Origin: Vibrio barjaei
GTDB taxonomy: Bacteria; Pseudomonadota; Gammaproteobacteria; Enterobacterales; Vibrionaceae
Direction of reading: 5' to 3'
Length of the DNA stretch: 36,394 bases
NCBI RefSeq assembly: GCF_001639065.2
Contig: NZ_LQXO02000061.1
Coordinates: 1 to 36,394 of the forward strand
This document shows positions 30,636-36,394 of this stretch, piece by piece; the first letter of the stretch is position 1; every line of letters begins with the position of its first letter. A model generated the notes under the pieces. That model saw only the letters and a list, made by a program, of their open reading frames with translations, was not told where the DNA came from and did not search any database. The translations under genes were made by a program, and so were the position numbers.

Positions 30636-32447
30636 ATGAGCGAGCAAGAAAAACGCACGGTTGTTTCCGGCAATACAACGATGACACCATCAGAAGCGTT
30701 TGTTGAAACTATGGTCGCCAATGATGTTACTGACATGTTCGGCATCATGGGGTCAGCATTTATGGACGCAATGGACATCTTTGCTCCTGCTGGCATTCGA
30801 TTAATTCCAGTGGTTCACGAGCAGGGCGCTGCTCATATGGCGGATGGTTACTCACGAGTATCTGGCCGTCACGGCGTGGTTATCGGGCAAAACGGTCCGG
30901 GTATCAGTAACTGTGTTACTGCGATTGCGGCAGCTTATTGGGCACATAGCCCAGTGGTTATTGTAACGCCAGAAACCGGAACAAAAACAATGGGATTGGG
31001 TGGTTTCCAAGAATGTAACCAGCTTCCTATGTTCCAAGAGTTCACTAAATATCAAGGTCATGTGACGCACCCAGATCGTATGGCGGAATACACGGGTCGT
31101 TGTTTTGACCGTGCGATGAGTGAGATGGGTCCAACGCAATTGAACATTCCGCGTGACTACTTCTATGGTGAGATTCAAACGGAAATTCCAAAACCTGCTC
31201 GTTTAGATAGAGGACCAGGTGGAGAAAAATCTCTGAATGAAGCAGCAGACCTTATTGCAGAAGCGAAGTTCCCAGTCATCATTTCTGGTGGTGGTGTGGT
31301 GATGGCAGATGCGGTCGAAGAATGTGCTGCATTAGCAGAAAGACTTGGCGCACCAGTTGTAAACAGCTACCTGCACAACGATTCCTTCCCAGCTAGCCAC
31401 CCATTATGGTGTGGTCCTCTTGGATATCAAGGTTCAAAAGCAGCTATGAAGTTGATGGCGCAAGCAGACGTTGTTATTGCTCTTGGTACTCGTCTTGGTC
31501 CATTTGGTACTTTACCTCAGCATGGTATGGATTACTGGCCGAAGAACGCGAAGATCATCCAAATCGATGCCGACAACAAGATGCTTGGCTTGGTTAAGAA
31601 AATCTCCGTGGGTATCTGTGGTGATGCAAAAGCGGCAGCAGTTGCACTAACAGAGCGTTTGGAAGGTCGAGAACTGCTATGTGATGAAAATAAAGCAACT
31701 CGCCAAGACACAGTTGCAACAGAAAAAGCACTCTGGGAGAAAGAATTGGATGAGTGGACGCACGAACGTGACCCATTCAGCCTGGACATGATTGAAGAAA
31801 ACGCGCAAGAAACGCCGTTCTCCGGTGGTGAGTATCTCCACCCTCGCCAAGTACTTCGTGAGTTGGAAAAGGCGATGCCAGAAGATGTCATGGTCTCTAC
31901 TGACATTGGGAACATCAACTCGGTTGCTAACAGCTATCTGCGTTTTGAGAAGCCACGTAGCTTCTTTGCAGCAATGAGTTTTGGTAACTGTGGTTACGCA
32001 TTCCCAACCATTATTGGTGCGAAGGCTGCTGCGCCACATCGTCCAGCTATTTCTTATGCCGGTGACGGTGCGTGGGGAATGAGCCTGATGGAAACCATGA
32101 CATGTGTTCGTCATAACATTCCTGTGACTGCAGTAGTATTCCACAACCGTCAGTGGGGTGCAGAGAAGAAAAACCAAGTGGATTTCTACAACCGCCGATT
32201 CGTTGCAGGCGAGTTAGATAACCAAAGCTTCGCGGAAATTGCACGTGCGATGGGCGCTGAAGGGATCACGGTTGATAAACTAGAAGATGTCGGCCCAACT
32301 CTTCAAAAAGCCATCGATATGCAGATGAACGAAGGCAAAACGACGGTTATTGAAATCATGTGTACACAAGAACTGGGCGACCCGTTCCGTCGTGATGCGC
32401 TATCAAAACCGGTTCGCTTCCTAGATAAATACAAAGACTACGTATAG
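30636..32447 (+). CDS. xsc: Sulfoacetaldehyde acetyltransferase
   Basis: A 603-aa thiamine-diphosphate enzyme that turns sulfoacetaldehyde and phosphate into acetyl phosphate and sulfite, the key desulfonation step of taurine and isethionate breakdown. It has the pyruvate-oxidase-like three-domain layout: an N-terminal domain with the activating glutamate in VVHEQGAAHMADGYSRVSGR, a central domain beginning KFPVIISGGGVV, and a C-terminal TPP-binding domain with GDGAWGMSLMET and the asparagine in FHNRQWGAEKKNQ. The motif FGIMGSAFMDAMDIF and VTPETGTKTMGLGGFQE are Xsc-specific as I remember. The ATG at 30636 has AAGGAGAAGGGAAGG upstream. No ald is in view; TauXY supplies the substrate. Confidence 0.95.
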   Translation: MSEQEKRTVVSGNTTMTPSEAFVETMVANDVTDMFGIMGSAFMDAMDIFAPAGIRLIPVVHEQGAAHMADGYSRVSGRHGVVIGQNGPGISNCVTAIAAAYWAHSPVVIVTPETGTKTMGLGGFQECNQLPMFQEFTKYQGHVTHPDRMAEYTGRCFDRAMSEMGPTQLNIPRDYFYGEIQTEIPKPARLDRGPGGEKSLNEAADLIAEAKFPVIISGGGVVMADAVEECAALAERLGAPVVNSYLHNDSFPASHPLWCGPLGYQGSKAAMKLMAQADVVIALGTRLGPFGTLPQHGMDYWPKNAKIIQIDADNKMLGLVKKISVGICGDAKAAAVALTERLEGRELLCDENKATRQDTVATEKALWEKELDEWTHERDPFSLDMIEENAQETPFSGGEYLHPRQVLRELEKAMPEDVMVSTDIGNINSVANSYLRFEKPRSFFAAMSFGNCGYAFPTIIGAKAAAPHRPAISYAGDGAWGMSLMETMTCVRHNIPVTAVVFHNRQWGAEKKNQVDFYNRRFVAGELDNQSFAEIARAMGAEGITVDKLEDVGPTLQKAIDMQMNEGKTTVIEIMCTQELGDPFRRDALSKPVRFLDKYKDYV

Positions 32448-32460
32448 GTCACGGGAAGAC

Positions 32461-32485
32461 TGTCCGGTCAATGTTTGGCCGGACA
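32461..32485 (+). terminator. Intercistronic hairpin between xsc and the exporter gene
   Basis: TGTCCGG (32461-32467) pairs with CCGGACA (32479-32485) around an 11-nt loop, just after the xsc stop. No T-run follows. It may stabilise the xsc transcript or partly end transcription. Confidence 0.5.
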
Positions 32486-32512
32486 ATACGAACACACGGA
32501 AAGGTGAGCGCG

Positions 32513-33547
32513 ATGATTTCGAAAACCATGAAAATGCCGAGAACGCTGTATGGAGAAGCGACGGGCATCGCACCTGGCTTATTACTCAGCATAGTAATAG
32601 CTGCGGCCGCGACGTTCGTCTCCGACCATTATGGTGGTCCCAAATTTCTTTATGCATTGTTGCTTGGTATTTCTCTGCATTTTCTTTCTGACCATGAAAA
32701 ATGTGGTGCAGGTATCGAGTTTGCAGCTAAAAAATTGGTGCGCATAGGTGTTGCTTTATTAGGGGTACGCATTGCATACAGCGATGTCAGTACTATCGGA
32801 TTAGATGGCGTTGGTATTCTTGCTGGTGCGGTGGTGTTGACTATCATGTTCAGCCTACTTTTTGCCAAGCTGTTGAATGTTTCTGGCACATTTGGATTAC
32901 TTGCAGGTGGCGCAACGGGAATCTGTGGTATTTCTGCGGCGATGGCCATTTCATCTACGATACCGCAAAACAAAGAGAATGAGCAGTACACGTTAATGAC
33001 TGCCATTGGTGTGGCTGCGTTTTCAACGATTGCTATGGTGCTTTACCCATTAGTGGTGACCTCATTGCAGTTGTCATCCAGTGAAGCAGGCATGTTCTTA
33101 GGTGGTTCAATTCATGATGTCGCTCAGGTTGTTGGGGCAGGTTTTATGTTGTCGACAGAGATCGGTGATGCATCAACGTTGGCGAAAATGTTCCGAGTAG
33201 CCATGCTAATGCCAGTGATACTGCTAATCGCATTGTCATTTCGAGCGCAAAAACAAAGTGACGGAAAGGAAAACCATATTAATGCGCCAATAATCCCTTT
33301 TTTCCTATTGGTGTTTATTGCTCTGATTGTTGTCAATAGCTTTAATCTTGTCCCTGATTCTGTCTCGGAAGGCATGTCAGAAATATCTAAGTGGTGCTTG
33401 GTTATTTCAATTGCAGCCTTAGGCGTAAAGACATCATTTGAGAAGCTTTTCTCATTAGGGTGGAAACCAATCATATTGCTTTTACTAAATGCAATGTTCA
33501 TTGCTGGGTATATGTTGGCGGTAATTTACACCCAGAGAATGATTTAA
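32513..33547 (+). CDS. YeiH-family putative sulfate exporter
   Basis: A 344-aa membrane protein of the YeiH/UPF0324 family with about ten hydrophobic helices. Family features include LLSIVIAAAATFVSDHYGG, CGAGIEFAAKKLVRIGVALLGVRIAYSDV, GLLAGGATGICGISAAMAISSTIP and GGSIHDVAQVVGAGFMLS. The start is ATG 32513 with AAAGGTGAG upstream; the open frame begins 14 codons earlier in the hairpin. The family is annotated as putative sulfate exporters and is often found with xsc and sulfonate genes, where it would carry away sulfite or sulfate. Together with the TSUP gene the window has two candidate exporters. Confidence 0.85.
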   Translation: MISKTMKMPRTLYGEATGIAPGLLLSIVIAAAATFVSDHYGGPKFLYALLLGISLHFLSDHEKCGAGIEFAAKKLVRIGVALLGVRIAYSDVSTIGLDGVGILAGAVVLTIMFSLLFAKLLNVSGTFGLLAGGATGICGISAAMAISSTIPQNKENEQYTLMTAIGVAAFSTIAMVLYPLVVTSLQLSSSEAGMFLGGSIHDVAQVVGAGFMLSTEIGDASTLAKMFRVAMLMPVILLIALSFRAQKQSDGKENHINAPIIPFFLLVFIALIVVNSFNLVPDSVSEGMSEISKWCLVISIAALGVKTSFEKLFSLGWKPIILLLLNAMFIAGYMLAVIYTQRMI

Positions 33548-33584
33548 TTAGCTAATTCATATTTCGGTAGCAAGAGTGTTCATT

Positions 33585-34388
33585 ATGAATGATAAGCATT
33601 ATATAAATACAATAGAAGAACTATATGAAATAGTGAATTTATTTTCTGAATGCAATAATAATGACCCTTTGATATATCGAGCAGAAGAATGTTCAAAAGG
33701 CGGACTAATTCCAAGCTTGGGTAAAGTAAATAGTAATAATCTAAGGCGAGTAGAACAAGAGCTTCTTTCAACTATGAAAGTTTACGGTATGCCGATGTTG
33801 GACTCTCGTGACATCAATGAATGGCTATTAATGTGTTTATCCAATCAGCAAGGGTTTCCAACGCGTTTACTTGAATGGACTGACAGTCTGTTTAACGTAA
33901 TGTGGTCGGTTTGTAATAGCTCAACAGAGGACTGTGTAAATATTCTTAAGGTCCGGGACTGTCATAAGGTGAATTTTGTAAAATCTCCCCATGACATTGA
34001 AAATACGAAAATATTTAAAGCGACCGACTGCGATTTTAGAACGACGAAAAACGATGAATGGTACTCAATTCATCCATTTGAAAAGGAAAGAAATGGCAGC
34101 CTTCTTTCTCTTTATGATGATCAGCGATATGTAACGGATTTGATATCTATTTACATATCGCCATCGGTAAAAAATAACTTATTAAAGGAGCTAATATCTA
34201 TGAGTGCATTAAACAAAACTTCAATAACAGTTGAAGAAAAAATGACGAATATAGATTCCAAACATAATGTAGATAATAACGGTAAGACTAATAAGGGTGA
34301 AATAAGTAACGACCTTGAAGTAATTGTTCATGATAGAAAACTGGAACAATATGGACGTAAGTATCATCAAGATTTTGATTTCGACTAG
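33585..34388 (+). CDS. FRG-domain protein of unknown function
   Basis: A 267-aa soluble protein. The FRG signature is partly kept: LIYRAEECSKGGLIPSLG (residues 29-46; canonical 'FRG' is here YRA), then EQELLSTMKVYG, then WLLMCLSNQQGFPTRLLEWTDSLFNVMWSVCN at about 80-111, which matches the conserved 'QH.G.PTRLLDWT' core. The tail after 205 is charged and low in hydrophobics. The gene is clearly AT-rich compared with xsc and tauX, suggesting transfer. FRG domains occur in phage- and plasmid-related proteins of unresolved activity. The start at ATG 33585 has AAGAG 8 bp upstream; GTG 33576 is possible. It lies between yeiH and tauX in the same direction; no taurine role is evident. Confidence 0.7.
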   Translation: MNDKHYINTIEELYEIVNLFSECNNNDPLIYRAEECSKGGLIPSLGKVNSNNLRRVEQELLSTMKVYGMPMLDSRDINEWLLMCLSNQQGFPTRLLEWTDSLFNVMWSVCNSSTEDCVNILKVRDCHKVNFVKSPHDIENTKIFKATDCDFRTTKNDEWYSIHPFEKERNGSLLSLYDDQRYVTDLISIYISPSVKNNLLKELISMSALNKTSITVEEKMTNIDSKHNVDNNGKTNKGEISNDLEVIVHDRKLEQYGRKYHQDFDFD

Positions 34389-34655
34389 AAAGAATTAGCA
34401 GAGAAAGCAAACAAGCGTTTGAATTATCAGTGAGTGATAAATGCTTTTAAATCTAACGAGGTCAATAATTAAATTATAAAAAAAACTAAATCTGTGAGCT
34501 TAAAGTTTGTACATACCATAACCCAAAGTTAGAGTTGGAGTTATGTTATAAATTTGTTAACTTGCTGTATTTCTAGTTTAAATACTCTAATAAAACGGCA
34601 GTCTAAAACTGCTTTGTATTAAATCAATAACGAAAACATAAAAGGACCCTGGAAT

Positions 34656-35081
34656 ATGAATATGCAAACCAATGCCGCGACATTAGTGCAGGAAAACCAA
34701 GTCGATACGACATTTTTACAGTCCTTTAGTGATGCGTGGAATAACCACGATATCGAAGCCTTGATGTCATTTATGACCGATGATTGTGTGTTCCACACTG
34801 TTGCAGGTGATGGCTTGCTAGGAAACACCATTGAAGGGTACGAAGCGGTTCGCAACAGTTTTGAGTTGGTATGGCAAAACTTTCCAGACGCAGCTTGGAG
34901 CGACCCTGTGCACTTTGTTTGCGGCGATCGAGCAGTAACAGAATCTACATTCTCCGCAACTAACCCAGATGGCACTGTTATCGAAGCTCGTATGGTGGAC
35001 GTTTTCACGCTACGTGAAGGGAAGATCAGTGTTAAGAACGCCTTTAGAAAAACTCGACCAGTAATAACTCCCAATAAGTAA
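34656..35081 (+). CDS. tauX: NTF2/SnoaL-like protein, probable taurine dehydrogenase small subunit
   Basis: A 141-aa SnoaL/NTF2-like alpha+beta protein: the N-terminal helices FLQSFSDAWNNHDIEALMSFMTDDCVFHTVAGDG, then GYEAVRNSFELVWQNFPDA and strands RMVDVFTLREGKISVKNAF. In Rhodobacter and related bacteria, TauX is a small protein of this size encoded directly before the flavoprotein TauY, together making taurine dehydrogenase. Here the same order occurs, 49 bp before a TauY-like gene and downstream of xsc. AAAGGA precedes ATG 34656 by 9 bp. The 267 bp upstream is AT-rich with a weak GCAGT/ACTGC hairpin at about 34597-34612. Confidence 0.78.
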   Translation: MNMQTNAATLVQENQVDTTFLQSFSDAWNNHDIEALMSFMTDDCVFHTVAGDGLLGNTIEGYEAVRNSFELVWQNFPDAAWSDPVHFVCGDRAVTESTFSATNPDGTVIEARMVDVFTLREGKISVKNAFRKTRPVITPNK

Positions 35082-35130
35082 ACGCGGCAACCACTGTTCG
35101 TTCACGTGTTATGACTAGGAGAGTCGAATT

Positions 35131-36394
35131 ATGAGTTTAGTAATGGAACAACCAGCAGTAGATGCTGTAGAAGCTAAAGCGAAAAGTACCCAAGCCAAAG
35201 ACAAATACGACCCGAAATATGATCCTCTGAAAGACAAAACGCCGGGTCACGGTAAAGAGTATGCGCCAACATACTGGGTTGATACGGCAGGTGCACCGCC
35301 AGAAGATGATGGGCCAATAATGTCAGATATGGACGTTGATGTTGCCATTATTGGTTCTGGATTTACTGGGCTGAGTACGGCAATACACCTTGCCGAAATG
35401 TACGGTATCAAAGCAACCGTTATTGAGGCGAATCGCTTAAGTTGGGGCTGCAGTACTCGAAATGGCGGTCAGGCTCAATGTGCTTCAGGGAGGCTAAAGC
35501 GCTCTCAGTGGATTGAACGCTGGGGTCTAGAAACGGCTTTGAAAATGCACCGCGAATGCGTTGATGGTATGAACACATTCAAAGAGTTAATCAAAGATAT
35601 CGACTGCGACCCACAGCCTGGTGGACACCTCTATGTGGCGCACCGATCCAAAATGATGCCAGGTTTAGAGAAAGAAGCAAAACTACTGCGTGACACCTTC
35701 GATTACGATGCGCAAATTTTGGATGCCGAGACAGTGAAACGCGAATATGTCGGCGATCAAGAAGCCGCAGGTGCAATGCATGAGCCAGAAGGCATCGGCA
35801 TTCATGCAGGCAAATTGGCGTTTGGCTACTTGAGAAAAGCACGAGCATTGGGTGTGAAAGTTCATCCGTCAAGCCCTGTTATGGGATGGGAAACTCGCGA
35901 TGGTGTGCACTACCTTAAAACACCTGGTGGTGTAGTAAAGGCTCGTTCAGTTGGGGTTTGCACTGGTGGCTACACCAGTCAAGGTCTGCATTCGGAGCTA
36001 AAAAACCGTTTGTTGCCAGTGCTTTCCAATTCAATGGTCACGCGCCCTTTGACGCAGCAAGAGATTGCCGCGTGTAACTTCAAAACCAATCAGGTGATTA
36101 CCGATACCCGTGTTCTTCGTCATTATTATCGCCTGCTACCAGACAATCGAGTTCAGATAGGAACTCGCAGTGCTATTGCTGGCAAGAATGCGCCAGAGAA
36201 GAAATATGAAGATATGTTACGCGCCGATCTTACGCGAAAGTTTCCAGCTTTAGATCAGATCAAAATCGATTACTCATGGTGGGGTTGGGTAGATGTCAGC
36301 CACGACATGATGCCAAGAATCTATCAGCCCAACCCATCGCAATCCATATTCTACGCCTTAGGTTACGGCGGTAATGGTGTGATGTATTCCGCAC
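35131..36394 (+). CDS. tauY: Taurine dehydrogenase large subunit-like FAD oxidoreductase (partial)
   Basis: An open frame starts at ATG 35131 (AGGAG at 35117-35121) and runs off the right edge, giving 421 residues. After a charged N-terminal extension of about 70 residues, the FAD-binding Rossmann motif is VAIIGSGFTGLSTAIHLAE (GSGFTG at 75-80). SWGCSTRNGGQ follows, the usual DadA/glycine-oxidase family segment, and later HYYRLLPDNRVQIG and YALGYGGNGVMYS near the edge, where the family's second flavin-contact glycines lie. It is a DadA-like amine oxidoreductase. With TauX next to it and Xsc upstream, deamination of taurine to sulfoacetaldehyde is the likely reaction. Gamma-glutamylputrescine oxidases share this fold and are the main alternative. 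Confidence 0.82.
   Translation, partial: MSLVMEQPAVDAVEAKAKSTQAKDKYDPKYDPLKDKTPGHGKEYAPTYWVDTAGAPPEDDGPIMSDMDVDVAIIGSGFTGLSTAIHLAEMYGIKATVIEANRLSWGCSTRNGGQAQCASGRLKRSQWIERWGLETALKMHRECVDGMNTFKELIKDIDCDPQPGGHLYVAHRSKMMPGLEKEAKLLRDTFDYDAQILDAETVKREYVGDQEAAGAMHEPEGIGIHAGKLAFGYLRKARALGVKVHPSSPVMGWETRDGVHYLKTPGGVVKARSVGVCTGGYTSQGLHSELKNRLLPVLSNSMVTRPLTQQEIAACNFKTNQVITDTRVLRHYYRLLPDNRVQIGTRSAIAGKNAPEKKYEDMLRADLTRKFPALDQIKIDYSWWGWVDVSHDMMPRIYQPNPSQSIFYALGYGGNGVMYSA

Overview
The window reads as ordinary chromosomal DNA of a Vibrio, probably of the Harveyi clade and probably from the smaller chromosome. The evidence is a 218-residue chromosomal Qnr pentapeptide protein of the Vibrio type, moderate GC content, and a dense mix of catabolic and transport operons typical of vibrio accessory chromosomes. 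I see no rRNA, tRNA, CRISPR array, transposase or integrase. Species and replicon are inference.

Layout. 1-131 is the 3' end of an NmrA-like reductase gene. 204-2162 (minus) is a leftward cluster: a 55-aa small protein, a LacA-like acetyltransferase, a maltose-acetyltransferase-like gene broken by a frameshift, and a hypoxanthine phosphoribosyltransferase-like gene. It diverges from an SgrR-like regulator at 2365-4125. 4206-7152 holds an MsrA-like protein, an FMN reductase, and a Bcr/CflA efflux pump co-directional with its likely MarR repressor. 7422-11036 is a phosphonate-type ABC transporter (phnC, phnD and two phnE genes) behind a four-repeat Pho box. Qnr follows.

12086-14847 and 30636-36394 together encode the two ends of a taurine dissimilation pathway. 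TauX (34656) and TauY (35131, cut by the window edge) would oxidise taurine to sulfoacetaldehyde. Xsc (30636) would convert that to acetyl phosphate and sulfite, and Pta (13031) would make acetyl-CoA. A TSUP exporter (14089) and a YeiH-type exporter (32513) are candidates for removing sulfite or sulfate. An IclR regulator diverges from pta, and a half-site next to it is repeated inside a palindrome upstream of xsc, so one regulator may control both clusters. A CobS-like AAA+ ATPase and a CobT-like VWA protein, with no CobN in view, lie divergent from xsc. An AT-rich FRG-domain gene sits between yeiH and tauX.

Between the two taurine clusters lies a leftward yia/sgb-type operon (27246 to 15958) for 2,3-diketo-L-gulonate and L-xylulose type sugars. 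It contains YiaK, a TRAP transporter (YiaMNO), L-ribulose-5-phosphate 4-epimerase, a HAD phosphatase, YiaL, LyxK, 3-keto-L-gulonate-6-phosphate decarboxylase, an IclR regulator, the 3-epimerase, an ABM-fold protein and a FucP-like permease. A YqaB-like phosphatase (14980) and a 45-aa membrane peptide (15702) lie beside it.

The strongest candidates for undescribed biology are the orphan CobS/CobT-like pair next to xsc, the FRG protein between yeiH and tauX, and the two small proteins at 1995-2162 and 15702-15839.
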